NCBI RefSeq assembly: GCF_003402475.1
Contig: NZ_BFAB01000012.1
Location: 62,001-126,000, forward strand
Reading direction: 5' to 3'
Length of the DNA stretch: 64,000 nt
Source: Mycobacterium sp. MFM001
GTDB lineage: Bacteria; Actinomycetota; Actinomycetes; Mycobacteriales; Mycobacteriaceae
Made by a program: the position numbers and the translations under genes. This document shows positions 8,697 to 19,409 of the stretch, one piece after another (the first letter of the stretch is position 1; every line of letters starts with the position of its first letter). A model generated the notes under the pieces. It searched no databases and had not been told where the DNA came from. It saw only the letters and a list, made by a program, of their open reading frames with translations.

Positions 8697-9415
8697 ACCT
8701 CCGGCGCGTCGTCGTGTACCAGATGGCCGGCTTCCGGAACCAGTAGATAGCTTGCCCGATAGCCCCTTTCGCTCATCTGAAGCATCTGGCCGGGCGGCGT
8801 GACCGAGTTGCCGGCCTCGATCAGCAACGCCGGCGCCCGCACCGCCTTCCACTGCCCCCAGTAGTCGCGGGTGCCCCATTCGGCGGCGATCTCGATCCAC
8901 CGTTCGACATGACCGTGCAGACGCCAGCCCGTCGCGGTGCGGTCGAACGACTCCAGGAAGTAGCGGCCGGCGATGTCGCCGAATTCCGCGAATACCTGCT
9001 CGGCTGAATCGAATTCGACGGGCAAGGCATGCAGCCACGGCTCCCAGGGTCCCGTGGTCCGGCCACGGAAATCCGGCGCCATGTCCTCGACCACCAGCGC
9101 CGACACCAGGTCGGGACGCTCGGCCGCCAGGCACCAGGAGTGCAGCGCGCCCATCGAATGCCCGACCAGCCGCGCCGGGGCACCGAGCGTGGCCACCGCG
9201 TCGCCCAGATCCGCCACGAAGCGTTCGGTGCTGATCGGGTGCGGGTCGGCGACGTCGCGGCCGCGGTGCCACGGCGCGTCGTAGGTGTACACGGCACCCA
9301 GCCTGGTCAGCCAGGGCAGTTGCCGCGACCACGTGGTCCCGCGCCCCATCAACCCGTGCACCAGCACCACCGGCTCGCCGCGCCCACCGCGATGGGTCAG
9401 CAGGTCGGCTGTCAT
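8660..9415 (-). CDS. alpha/beta hydrolase (Rv3591c-like)
   Basis: This 251-aa serine hydrolase has HGLMGRG (oxyanion region), a GHSMGALHS nucleophile elbow with Ser, and a C-terminal EAGHLVHDD catalytic His. It matches Rv3591c in position and type. The start at ATG 9415 is chosen over GTG 9424 because a TACCGT hexamer ends exactly 7 nt before 9415, implying a leaderless mRNA that would exclude the GTG. It is divergent from mhuD with 23 nt between the starts. Confidence 0.85.
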   Translation of the reverse strand: MTADLLTHRGGRGEPVVLVHGLMGRGTTWSRQLPWLTRLGAVYTYDAPWHRGRDVADPHPISTERFVADLGDAVATLGAPARLVGHSMGALHSWCLAAERPDLVSALVVEDMAPDFRGRTTGPWEPWLHALPVEFDSAEQVFAEFGDIAGRYFLESFDRTATGWRLHGHVERWIEIAAEWGTRDYWGQWKAVRAPALLIEAGNSVTPPGQMLQMSERGYRASYLLVPEAGHLVHDDAPEVYREAVESFLTG

Positions 9416-9422
9416 GTCCGGC

Positions 9423-9432
9423 ACGGTAGCCT
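9423..9432. promoter_or_regulatory. overlapping bidirectional -10 (Rv3591c-like / mhuD)
   Basis: ACGGTAGCCT carries TACCGT on the minus strand (7 nt before ATG 9415) and TAGCCT on the plus strand (6 nt before ATG 9439), sharing the central TA. The geometry is the same as at 7825-7834. Both mRNAs are predicted to be leaderless. Confidence 0.55.
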
Positions 9433-9438
9433 GACGGC

Positions 9439-9756
9439 ATGCCAGTGGTGAAGATCAACGCAATCGAGGTGCCGCCCGACGCCGGCCCCGAGCTGGAGAA
9501 GCGGTTCGCACACCGCGCCCATGCTGTCGAGAACCAGCCCGGCTTTCTCGGCTTTCAGCTGCTGCGCCCGGTCAAGGGCGAGGACCGCTACTTCGTGGTG
9601 ACCCATTGGGAGTCCGACGAGGCCTTCCAGGCTTGGGCCACCGGGCCCGCCATCGAGGCACACGCCGGCCACCGGGCCAACCCCGTGGCGACCGGGGCGT
9701 CGCTGCTGGAATTCGAGGTTGTGCTGGACGTTGCCGGCTCTGGCTCGAAGGCATAG
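9439..9756 (+). CDS. mhuD: haem-degrading monooxygenase MhuD
   Basis: This 105-aa protein has the same length as M. tuberculosis MhuD (Rv3592) and the ABM ferredoxin-like fold. The residues known for activity are all in place: Asn7, Trp66 and the haem ligand His75. The enzyme opens haem to mycobilin and releases iron, acting downstream of haem uptake. The start at 9439 is 6 nt after a TAGCCT hexamer and gives the exact family N-terminus (MPVVKINAI). No IdeR-type box is visible nearby. lpqF overlaps its 3' end. Confidence 0.95.
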   Translation: MPVVKINAIEVPPDAGPELEKRFAHRAHAVENQPGFLGFQLLRPVKGEDRYFVVTHWESDEAFQAWATGPAIEAHAGHRANPVATGASLLEFEVVLDVAGSGSKA

Positions 9757-11098
9757 CCGGCGCCCGGGGCGGCACCGCGCGGCGGCACTCGGTGCCGTCG
9801 CCACGCTCGTCACCGCCCTGGCGCCCGGTTGCAGCCCACCGCCCACTCCGTCCGCGAACGCCGCGGATTCCGGCGTACGGATAGACATCAGGACGCCGCC
9901 CGGTCTGCGGGCCAAGCAGACCGTCGACATGCTCAACTCGGACTGGCCGATCGGACCGGTCGGGGTACGTACGCTGGCCGCACCCGACATGGTGGATTCC
10001 GTCGAGCACTCGATGGAAGAACTCTGGTGGGACCGTCCCTTCACCGTGGGCGACGTCGCGATCAGCGCTGGCGCGGCCACCTTGCAGCTCATCACGTCCT
10101 ACGGCGCGCGCCAGACCGTTCGGATCCACACCGACGACGACACTCTGGTCGACGGGTTCGAGGTCACCACGCAGGCTCCCGTCATCTCCTCCTGGCGCGA
10201 TGTCGATGCCACGCTGACCCGGACCGGCGCCCGCTACTCGTGGCAGGTCGCCAAGGTCGACGACGGGCGCTGCGATCGGGTGGCGGGCACCAATACCGCC
10301 GAATCTCTGCCGCTGGCATCGATTTTCAAGTTGTACGTGCTTTACGCCGTGGCCCAGGCAGTCAAAGACGGAACGGTTTCCTGGGATGACCAGCTGACCG
10401 TCACCGACAAGGGCAAGGCCGTCGGTTCCGGCTTGGAATTGCCGGTGGGAGCGCATATTTCGGTCCGTACCGCCGCCGAGAAGATGATCGCCACCAGTGA
10501 CAACATGGCCACCGACCTGCTGATCGGAAAGGTGGGACCGCACGCCGTCGAGAACGCGCTGGTTGCGGCCGGCCATCACGACCCGGCCAGCATGACGCCA
10601 TTCCCGACGATGTACGAGCTGTTCTCGGTCGCCTGGGGGCAACCGGATGTTCGTGAGCAATGGAAGCAGGCCGCCAACCCGCAAGCCCGCGCCCAGTTGC
10701 TGCAGCAGGCCAATTCCCGTGTCTACCAACCGGATCCGACGCGCGCACACTCGCCGGCATCGGGCTTCGGCGCGGAGTGGTACGGCAGCGCCGAGGACAT
10801 CTGCCGGGTGCACACGGCGCTGCAGGCCGGCGCAGTCGGCAAAGCGGCGCCGGTCAAGCAGATCATGTCCGCGGTGCCCGGGGTCGACTTGGACCGCCGG
10901 CTTTGGCCCTACATCGCCGCCAAAGCCGGCGGCCTGCCGGGTGACCTGACGTTCAGCTGGTATGCCGTGGACAGGACGGGTCAGCCGTGGGTGGTCAGTT
11001 TCCAGCTGAACTGGGGTCGCGACCACGGGCCGAGGGTGACCGGCTGGATGCTGCAAATCGCCAAGCAGGTCTTCGCGCTGGTGCCGATGTCGCGCTAG
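9731..11098 (+). CDS. lpqF: LpqF, serine-hydrolase (beta-lactamase-like) lipoprotein
   Basis: The protein is about 455 aa, matching Rv3593. The N-terminus is basic (RRHSRRPGRHR), followed by a short hydrophobic stretch ending in LAPGC, a weak lipobox. The catalytic part is class-A beta-lactamase-like: SIFK (SxxK nucleophile), SDN (in ATSDNMATD) and KAGG in place of KTG. The first in-frame codons able to start are TTG 9719 and TTG 9731, both inside the mhuD 3' end; 9731 gives better spacing to GAGG at 9715-9718. It is probably in one operon with mhuD. The physiological substrate is unknown; the cell envelope is the expected site. Confidence 0.87.
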   Translation: MPALARRHSRRPGRHRAAALGAVATLVTALAPGCSPPPTPSANAADSGVRIDIRTPPGLRAKQTVDMLNSDWPIGPVGVRTLAAPDMVDSVEHSMEELWWDRPFTVGDVAISAGAATLQLITSYGARQTVRIHTDDDTLVDGFEVTTQAPVISSWRDVDATLTRTGARYSWQVAKVDDGRCDRVAGTNTAESLPLASIFKLYVLYAVAQAVKDGTVSWDDQLTVTDKGKAVGSGLELPVGAHISVRTAAEKMIATSDNMATDLLIGKVGPHAVENALVAAGHHDPASMTPFPTMYELFSVAWGQPDVREQWKQAANPQARAQLLQQANSRVYQPDPTRAHSPASGFGAEWYGSAEDICRVHTALQAGAVGKAAPVKQIMSAVPGVDLDRRLWPYIAAKAGGLPGDLTFSWYAVDRTGQPWVVSFQLNWGRDHGPRVTGWMLQIAKQVFALVPMSR

Positions 11099-11113
11099 TC
11101 TTTCGCGGTAGTC

Positions 11114-11241
11114 ATGTGACGGCGGGGAAACCGGTGCATATTCCGGTGCGGTCGCGCCACTGTAACCAGCGTTCGACGCTGGAAGCCAGACCTCCCCGTC
11201 ACATCGCGGATGAGGACGCGTAATCCTCGGAAGGCGGTCTG
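11114..11241 (+). ncRNA. cobalamin riboswitch upstream of Ni/Co permease
   Basis: The P1 stem is a 9-bp perfect pairing of 11114-11122 (ATGTGACGG) with 11196-11204 (CCGTCACAT). Inside are the conserved aptamer blocks GGTGCATATTCC, the CGCCACTGTAA core and AGCCAGACCT (B12 box). The expression platform at 11212-11228 is a GAGGA/TCCTC hairpin immediately before a GGAAGG ribosome binding site and ATG 11242, so control is most likely at translation: cobalamin would hide the start site. Boundaries are hand-drawn; a covariance search would refine them. Confidence 0.88.
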
Positions 11242-12318
11242 ATGTTTCGGTTAGCTTCCGCGGCGTGGAATCGCCGGGACCGAATCGAGATCAGTGTGCT
11301 GCTGGGCGCGATCGCGCTGATGCACCTCGTCGGGTTCACGACGTTGTTCATGATCATCGCGCCGCGCCATTATCACGCCGGAAGCCAGATCTTCGGTGTC
11401 GGATTGGGGCTTACCGCCTACTTGTTCGGGCTGCGGCACGCATTCGACGCCGACCATATCGCCGCGATCGACAACACCACGCGCAAGCTGATGACCGACG
11501 GCCACAAACCGAAATCCGTCGGATTCTGGTTCGCGATGGGCCATTCCACGATCGTGCTGGTGATGGCGGTGCTGGTGATCGTCGGCGCCCACGCGGTCGG
11601 GGCGCTTGTCGACGACGGCTCACCGACCCGGCGTGCGCTCGGCTTCGCCGGCACCCTGGCCTCGGGGCTGTTCCTTTACTTGATCGCGGCCATGAACATC
11701 ATCGCGTTGATTGGCATATCGCGCGCCTTCACCAAGTTGCGCCGCGGCGACTATTCCGACGAAGAGCTCGAAGCCGCTCTGAACGACCGCGGTTTTTTGG
11801 CCCGGGTGCTGCGCCCGATCATGAACCGCATCAAGCGGCCGGTGCAGATCTACCCCGTGGGACTGCTGTTCGGCCTTGGCTTCGACACCGCCACCGAGGT
11901 CGCGCTGCTCGCGCTGGCCGGCACCGGCGCCGCCGCCGGCCTGCCGTGGTACGCCGTCCTGGTGCTGCCGCTGCTGTTCGCGGCCGGCATGAGCCTGATG
12001 GACACTCTCGACGGCCTGCTGATGACGGCCGCCTACGACTGGGCGTTTATGCAGCCGATCCGCAAGATCTACTACAACCTCACGGTGACCGGGTTGTCGA
12101 TTGCGGTGGCGCTGCTGATCGGATCGATCGAGCTGGTGTCGATACTGCACGACGACCTCAATTGGGTTGACCCCGTGACGAGTTGGATCAGCGGCATCAA
12201 CCTCAACAACGCCGGCGTGGCGATCGTCGGGCTGTTCGCCGTCACGTGGATCGGGGCGATCGCCTACTGGAAGTTGGCCAACGTCGAACAACGCTGGCAA
12301 CCTGCGCGGCCGGAATAA
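11242..12318 (+). CDS. NiCoT-family nickel/cobalt permease
   Basis: This 358-aa inner-membrane permease has about eight helices. All NiCoT signatures are present: RHAFDADHIAAIDN in helix 2 (metal-binding His/Asp), FAMGHSTIVL, LGFDTATEVALL and GMSLMDTLDG. Control by a cobalamin riboswitch argues that cobalt for B12 synthesis is the main cargo, though nickel cannot be excluded from sequence. The M. tuberculosis family member NicT is at another locus, so this gene is accessory here. A strong bidirectional terminator follows. Confidence 0.92.
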   Translation: MFRLASAAWNRRDRIEISVLLGAIALMHLVGFTTLFMIIAPRHYHAGSQIFGVGLGLTAYLFGLRHAFDADHIAAIDNTTRKLMTDGHKPKSVGFWFAMGHSTIVLVMAVLVIVGAHAVGALVDDGSPTRRALGFAGTLASGLFLYLIAAMNIIALIGISRAFTKLRRGDYSDEELEAALNDRGFLARVLRPIMNRIKRPVQIYPVGLLFGLGFDTATEVALLALAGTGAAAGLPWYAVLVLPLLFAAGMSLMDTLDGLLMTAAYDWAFMQPIRKIYYNLTVTGLSIAVALLIGSIELVSILHDDLNWVDPVTSWISGINLNNAGVAIVGLFAVTWIGAIAYWKLANVEQRWQPARPE

Positions 12319-12321
12319 ACC

Positions 12322-12350
12322 GCGGGTGGCCACTTAAGGTGGCCACCCGC
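12322..12350. terminator. bidirectional intrinsic-type hairpin
   Basis: A perfect 12-bp stem (12322-12333 with 12339-12350) closes a TTAAG loop between the convergent Ni/Co permease and clpC1. There is no long T run, as usual for mycobacterial hairpin terminators. Confidence 0.85.
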
Positions 12351-12358
12351 TGATCGGT

Positions 12359-14908
<2,550 letters not shown>

Positions 14909-15093
14909 TGGTGGTTACCTGCTCTCCCTCACCATCGGTACTGCGGCGGGCTTTAGGTCGGTCCCTGCGTACCTGCCATCCACTGTAATGGGCGGCCCGC
15001 CGGGCTTCCTACCTCACGGTCGGCCGCACCAAAACGACACCAATGGCAACGCGGTGAATCGCCGAAACGTTTCCCGCGCTATCAGGTGATCAG

Positions 15094-15110
15094 TTCGCCA
15101 CCAGCGAAAG
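15094..15110. promoter_or_regulatory. candidate ClgR operator upstream of clpC1
   Basis: TTCGC-N5-GCGAA (15095-15109) is a perfect 5-bp-arm inverted repeat that fits the ClgR consensus (CGC-N5-GCG core). clpC1 belongs to the ClgR regulon in M. tuberculosis and corynebacteria. It lies in the 300-nt gap 14909-15208 between clpC1 and the end of lsr2. No gene is visible in the rest of that gap, which must also hold the clpC1 promoter and leader. Confidence 0.5.
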
Positions 15111-15135
15111 ACTGCTAGGTCAGATCGCGCGGCTT

Positions 15136-15170
15136 TCCCCCTCGCCGCTGCGCGGCTGGGGGTGCCCCCA
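15136..15170 (-). terminator. GC-rich hairpin downstream of lsr2
   Basis: CCCCC-TC-GCCGC/GCGGC-T-GGGGG forms a long stem at 15137-15162. The GGGGG arm can instead pair with the CCCCC that follows it (15158-15169), so two exclusive structures are possible. Its position about 40 nt downstream of the lsr2 stop suggests termination. Confidence 0.45.
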
Positions 15171-15208
15171 CCTCATCGCGACTGCGCTCTGCATCGTCGC
15201 CACGCGCC

Positions 15209-15544
15209 TCAGGTGGCTGCGTGGAATGCGTCGATGACGTCGGCCGGGATGCGGCCGCGAGTCGACACGTTGTGCCCGTTGCGGCGAGCCCATTCCCGGA
15301 TTGCAGCGCTCTGTTCGCGGTCGATGGCCCCACGGCCACGGCCGGAGGAACGTCCGCGGCGGCGGCCGCCTACCCGACGGCCGGCGTCGACCCATTTCTT
15401 CAGGTCGCTACGCAGTTTGTTGGCATTCTTGCTTGAAAGATCAATCTCATAGGTCACTCCGTCGAGCCCGAATTCGACGGTTTCGTCGGCGGCGCCCTCA
15501 CCGTCGAAATCATCGACCAAGGTGACGGTCACTTTCTTCGCCAT
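15209..15544 (-). CDS. lsr2: Lsr2 nucleoid-associated protein
   Basis: This 111-aa protein is the H-NS-like xenogeneic silencer that bridges AT-rich DNA. The N-terminal oligomerisation domain ([20 protein letters not shown]) is followed by a basic linker and the C-terminal DNA-binding domain. That domain carries the AT-hook-like RGR tripeptide (STRGRIP) that inserts into the minor groove, and [10 protein letters not shown]. The start is ATG 15544, with GGGAG four bases upstream; an upstream in-frame ATG at 15571 would add nine basic residues not found in the family. The order clpC1-lsr2-lysS is conserved in mycobacteria. Confidence 0.97.
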   Translation of the reverse strand: MAKKVTVTLVDDFDGEGAADETVEFGLDGVTYEIDLSSKNANKLRSDLKKWVDAGRRVGGRRRGRSSGRGRGAIDREQSAAIREWARRNGHNVSTRGRIPADVIDAFHAAT

Positions 15545-15564
15545 TAGCTCCCTCAACTTCTTCC

Positions 15565-15582
15565 TGTGCACTTACTGTGCAC
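15565..15582. repeat. tandem TGTGCAC sites in the lsr2 leader
   Basis: Two copies of TGTGCAC start 11 bp apart (15565 and 15576), one helical turn. Each contains the palindrome GTGCAC. They lie 21-38 bases upstream of the lsr2 start codon, where a regulator could control lsr2. Confidence 0.35.
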
Positions 15583-15662
15583 GTCACATTGTCCGCCCCG
15601 TGGCACTAATCTGCCATAGCCGTGCATGGTATTCAATACCACGATCACGGTCACGAAGTAGT

Positions 15663-17162
15663 TCAGTTGGTGTGCGGACGAACAATCGGGAACAAAACTG
15701 TCTCTCTAATTGACAGGCCAGTCAAAGCCATCAACAACCGATCGATACCCATTCCCGTTCCGGTGCACGGCGGCATCGCGTACTCGAGGGCAGCCAAAAA
15801 ATCCTCGTCGAGCGCCATCGCTTCGTCATCGCCTGCGGCGGCCGCTCGCGCCTGGGCCGCGAATCGCTCACGCTGTACCACCGGGTCGATCAATTCGGAG
15901 TACCCGGTGGCCAGTTCGACGCCGCGCAGGTACAAATCCCATTTCTCGGTGACCCCGGGGATGCTGCGGTGCTGACGGGTCAAAGGCGTTGTCTCAACCG
16001 GGAAATCCCGCACAAAGGTGGGGGCGGTCAGTCCGGCACCGACGGTGTGCTCCCAGAGTTCCTCGACCAGCTTGCCGTGCCCATAACCTCGATCGGCGGG
16101 TATCTCGATACCGAGCCGCTCGGCAATGCGCAGCAAGTGCTCGAGACTGGTCTGCGGTGTGATCTCTTCACCGATCGCTTCGGATAGGGACGGATACATT
16201 TGTATCGAGGCCCATTCTCCGTCGATGTCATAGATACTGCCGTCTGGCAACGGAAGTTGTCGGGTGCCGATCGCCTCGTCAGCCACCTGTTGAATAAGCT
16301 CGCGTGTCACAACTGCCGAATCGTCATAGGTTCCATACGCCTGATAGGTCTCCAACATGGAAAATTCCGGCGAATGTGTGGAATCGGCTCCTTCGTTTCG
16401 GAACACGCGATTAAGTTCGAACACCTTGTCAAACCCACCGACCACACAGCGCTTGAGGAAGAGTTCCGGCGCGATCCGCAGGTAGAGATCGATGTCCAGC
16501 GCATTGGAGTGCGTCACGAACGGCCGGGCCGCCGCGCCACCTGCCAATGTCTGCAACATCGGTGTCTCGACCTCAAGAAAGCCGCGTTGCTCGAGCGCGT
16601 TGCGTATCGCACGGACGACGGCAATTCGCTGACGTGCGACAGTGCGGGCCTGCGGCCGGACGATCAAGTCCACGTAGCGTTGCCGTACCCGCGATTCTTC
16701 GCTCATTTCTTTGTGCGCGACGGGCAGGGGCCGCAGCGCCTTGGACGCCATGTGCCAGGAATCGCCCAGCACGGACAACTCGCCGCGCCGTGAGCTGATC
16801 ACCTCGCCGTGCACGAAGACGATGTCGCCGATGTCGACGTCGGCCTTCCACGCGTCGAGCGCTTCGGCGCCGACGCCCGCGAGGCTGATCATCACCTGCA
16901 GCTGAGTGCCGTCGCCTTCCTGCAGCGTCGCAAAGCACAATTTGCCGGAATTGCGGATGAAGATCACCCGGCCGGCCACGCCGACGTGCTCATCGGTGGT
17001 GGCGTCGGCCGGCAGGTCGGGGTAGGCGGCCCGGATCTGGGCCAGCGTGTGGGTGCGTTCCACGACCACCGGGTAGGGGTCGTGGCCCTCCGCCAGCAGC
17101 CGAGCACGCTTGTCGCGGCGGATTCGATGCTGCTCGGGAATATCCGGATCGGCGGAGTTCAC
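15663..17162 (-). CDS. lysS: lysyl-tRNA synthetase, class II
   Basis: This 499-aa enzyme charges tRNA-Lys. It has an OB-fold anticodon domain (about residues 50-150) and a class II core with motif 2 ([14 protein letters not shown]) and motif 3 ([11 protein letters not shown]). The frame is open much further upstream, but homology begins at [16 protein letters not shown], so GTG 17162 is taken as the start; M. tuberculosis LysS is about 505 aa. Upstream lies an inverted-repeat element (17197-17258) and then coaX, so it may not be co-transcribed with the pantothenate genes. Confidence 0.95.
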   Translation of the reverse strand: MNSADPDIPEQHRIRRDKRARLLAEGHDPYPVVVERTHTLAQIRAAYPDLPADATTDEHVGVAGRVIFIRNSGKLCFATLQEGDGTQLQVMISLAGVGAEALDAWKADVDIGDIVFVHGEVISSRRGELSVLGDSWHMASKALRPLPVAHKEMSEESRVRQRYVDLIVRPQARTVARQRIAVVRAIRNALEQRGFLEVETPMLQTLAGGAAARPFVTHSNALDIDLYLRIAPELFLKRCVVGGFDKVFELNRVFRNEGADSTHSPEFSMLETYQAYGTYDDSAVVTRELIQQVADEAIGTRQLPLPDGSIYDIDGEWASIQMYPSLSEAIGEEITPQTSLEHLLRIAERLGIEIPADRGYGHGKLVEELWEHTVGAGLTAPTFVRDFPVETTPLTRQHRSIPGVTEKWDLYLRGVELATGYSELIDPVVQRERFAAQARAAAAGDDEAMALDEDFLAALEYAMPPCTGTGMGIDRLLMALTGLSIRETVLFPIVRPHTN

Positions 17163-17196
17163 GACGTGCCAGCTTAAAGCAATGCGCAGACCGGGC

Positions 17197-17258
17197 CGCG
17201 AAACAGAAGCCAGGGTCGTGATCGCAGGTCCGATCGCAGCCGTAGCTTCTGTCTCGCG
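17197..17258. repeat. inverted-repeat element, copy A
   Basis: Two 14-bp arms (17197-17210 and 17245-17258) pair with one mismatch around a 34-bp centre. The left arm and its flank (17197-17219) match 54428-54450 in 22 of 23 positions. It sits between the coaX stop and the lysS start, and could terminate coaX transcription or be processed between the two genes. Confidence 0.6.
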
Positions 17259-17263
17259 ATCGA

Positions 17264-18079
17264 CTAGCGGGCCGTCTTGAGCCGTCCGCGCTGGCTGTCG
17301 CGGTTGCGTTCGAACACCAGCCGCAGCCCGTGCAGGGTGAGGTGCTGGTCGTAGTGGTCGACACAGTGCAGTTCGGACAACAGCAGCGGCGCGGTATGCC
17401 CGGTGGCCACCACCGCGACGTCGTCGCCGGCGAAGCCATCGACGTCGTCGCGGATGCGCTGCACCAAGCCGTCGACCAGCCCGGCGAAGCCGAACACCGC
17501 GCCGGCCTGCATGCACTCGACGGTGTTCTTGCCGACCACCGAACGGGGCCGCGACAGCTCGACTCGCCGCAACGCCGCCGAGCGCGCCGCAGCGGCATCG
17601 GACGACACCTGCACGCCGGGCGCGATGGCGCCGCCGAGGAATTCACCTTTGGCCGAGACCACGTCCACACAGATCGACGACCCGAAGTCGATCACGATTG
17701 CCGCCGACCTGTATTTCTGAAAAGCCGCCAGGCAGTTGACGATCCGGTCGGCGCCGACTTCTTTCGGGTTGTCGACCAGCAGCGGGATACCGGTGCGAAC
17801 GCCGGGTTCGATCAGCACGTGCGGTACCGACGGCCAGTACTGGTCGAGCATGACCCGCACCTCGTGCAGCACCGACGGAACGGTGGACAGTGCGGCCGCG
17901 CCGGTGAGCCGTTCGGAATCGTCACCGATCAGGCCGTCGATGGTCAGCGCCAGTTCGTCGGCGGTGATTTCGGATTCCGTGCGAATCCGCCACTGCTGCA
18001 CCACCTTCGCGTGCTCTCCTGCTCCGGAGAGCAAACCGACGACGGTGTGCGTGTTGCGGACGTCAATCGCGAGGAGCAC
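17264..18079 (-). CDS. coaX: type III pantothenate kinase
   Basis: This 271-aa enzyme phosphorylates pantothenate, the first step of CoA synthesis. It has the ASKHA fold with the N-terminal phosphate motif [14 protein letters not shown], the GADRIVN motif and [11 protein letters not shown] carrying the catalytic acid region. Type III kinases need no feedback-inhibited PanK domain and use a monovalent cation. It starts at GTG 18079, two bases after the panD stop, so it is the last gene of the pan operon. In mycobacteria the type I CoaA is the main enzyme and CoaX activity has been questioned. Confidence 0.94.
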   Translation of the reverse strand: MLLAIDVRNTHTVVGLLSGAGEHAKVVQQWRIRTESEITADELALTIDGLIGDDSERLTGAAALSTVPSVLHEVRVMLDQYWPSVPHVLIEPGVRTGIPLLVDNPKEVGADRIVNCLAAFQKYRSAAIVIDFGSSICVDVVSAKGEFLGGAIAPGVQVSSDAAAARSAALRRVELSRPRSVVGKNTVECMQAGAVFGFAGLVDGLVQRIRDDVDGFAGDDVAVVATGHTAPLLLSELHCVDHYDQHLTLHGLRLVFERNRDSQRGRLKTAR

Positions 18080-18081
18080 GG

Positions 18082-18489
18082 CTACCGCGGGGAGAGCAGG
18101 TCGGATGCGTCATCGGGCACGAACGCAGGGTCGTGGCCCAGGTCGACGGGGCGATTGGCGGCGTCGACGAACACGATCCGCGGCTGGTAGCTGCGGGCTT
18201 CGGCGTCGTCCATGGTCGCGTAGGCGATCAGGATCACCAGGTCACCGGGGTGCACGAGATGCGCTGCGGCGCCGTTGATTCCGATCACACCGCTGCCGCG
18301 CTCCCCGGTGATGGCGTAGGTGACCAGCCGGGCGCCGTTGTCGATGTCGACGATGGTCACCTGTTCGCCCTCGAGCAGGTCGGCGGCGTCCATCAAGTCG
18401 GCGTCGATGGTCACCGATCCGACGTAGTGCAGGTCGGCTTGTGTGACGGTCGCCCGGTGGATCTTCGACTTGAGCATTGTCCGTAACAT
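18082..18489 (-). CDS. panD: aspartate 1-decarboxylase proenzyme
   Basis: This 135-aa proenzyme makes beta-alanine for pantothenate. The self-processing site Gly24-Ser25 (HYVGSVTID) is intact, and Ser25 becomes the pyruvoyl cofactor. The start is ATG 18489, because GGAGG lies just upstream of it and the family begins [13 protein letters not shown]; the upstream ATG 18504 would place that Shine-Dalgarno inside the gene. Its A is shared with the panC stop (TGATG), so translation is coupled. This enzyme is linked to pyrazinamide action in tuberculosis. Confidence 0.96.
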   Translation of the reverse strand: MLRTMLKSKIHRATVTQADLHYVGSVTIDADLMDAADLLEGEQVTIVDIDNGARLVTYAITGERGSGVIGINGAAAHLVHPGDLVILIAYATMDDAEARSYQPRIVFVDAANRPVDLGHDPAFVPDDASDLLSPR

Positions 18490-19409
18490 CAGTTCCTCCA
18501 GCATGTTTCGAGTCGACCGTCGGCTGCGACGGTAGTTCCGACATTGATGGCGATGTTGTCGAGAAGTCTGGTGGTGCCGAGTCGCGCGGCGACCAGCAGC
18601 CTTGCCGCGCCGTGGGTGGGTGCCGGCCCCAGGGCGGGGTCGCGCAGTTGCAGGTAGTCGACGTCGATAGCGGGTACCGCTGACAGCACGGCGCGCGCAG
18701 CGGCCAGTGCCGCCTCGGCACCGGCCGGCGCCGCGTGCATGCCGGCCAGCAGCGCCGCCGACAGCGTGCCTGCGAGTTCCCGCTGCGCCGGGTCGAGGTA
18801 GCGGTTGCGGGAAGACATTGCCAGCCCGTCGTTTTCGCGCACGATCGGCACACCGACCACTTGCACGTCGATGTTGAGGTCGGTGACCATCTGCCGGACC
18901 AGCACGAGCTGCTGATAGTCCTTCTCCCCGAAGAACACTCGGTCGGGGTGCACGATCTGCAGCAGTTTCAGCACGACGGTCAGCATGCCGGCGAAATGCG
19001 TTGGGCGCGCGGCCCCTTCGAGTTCGGCTCCCAGCGGACCGGGCTGCACTGCGGTGCGTGGGCCGTCGGGATACATCGCCGCCACGGTCGGCGTGAAAGC
19101 CACCTCGACCCCTTCGCCGCGCAACAACGCCAGGTCGTCGTCGAGGACCCGCGGGTAGGCGTCGAGGTCTTCGTTGGCGCCGAACTGCAGCGGGTTGACG
19201 AAGATCGACACGACAACCACCGAGCCGGGCACCCGTTTGGCGGCGCGAACGAGGGCCAGGTGGCCGTCGTGCAGCGCGCCCATGGTGGGTACCAGCATCA
19301 CCCGCCGCCCGGTGTGGCGCAGCGCACGGCTGACGGCGGCCACGTCGTCGGGCGCGGAATAGACGTTGAGCTCACCGGCGCTGAATTTCGGCGTCGTGTT
19401 CAGGGTCAT
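18489..19409 (-). CDS. panC: pantothenate synthetase
   Basis: This 306-aa enzyme joins pantoate and beta-alanine using ATP. The nucleotidylyl-transferase motifs are present: [13 protein letters not shown] (HIGH-like), FGEKDYQQL and the KMSKS-like AMSSRNRYL. Its start overlaps the end of the upstream DUF2520 gene by 4 nt and its stop overlaps panD, giving a fully coupled operon. Confidence 0.97.
   Translation of the reverse strand: MTLNTTPKFSAGELNVYSAPDDVAAVSRALRHTGRRVMLVPTMGALHDGHLALVRAAKRVPGSVVVVSIFVNPLQFGANEDLDAYPRVLDDDLALLRGEGVEVAFTPTVAAMYPDGPRTAVQPGPLGAELEGAARPTHFAGMLTVVLKLLQIVHPDRVFFGEKDYQQLVLVRQMVTDLNIDVQVVGVPIVRENDGLAMSSRNRYLDPAQRELAGTLSAALLAGMHAAPAGAEAALAAARAVLSAVPAIDVDYLQLRDPALGPAPTHGAARLLVAARLGTTRLLDNIAINVGTTVAADGRLETCWRN

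Noticed and set aside
9731-9830. A twin-arginine signal on LpqF
   Set aside because: Arg pairs occur but the SRRxFLK pattern is absent; a weak lipobox fits better.
9572-11056. A 494-codon open frame antisense to lpqF
   Set aside because: Low-complexity Arg/Gly/His composition typical of the reverse frame; lpqF has intact catalytic motifs.
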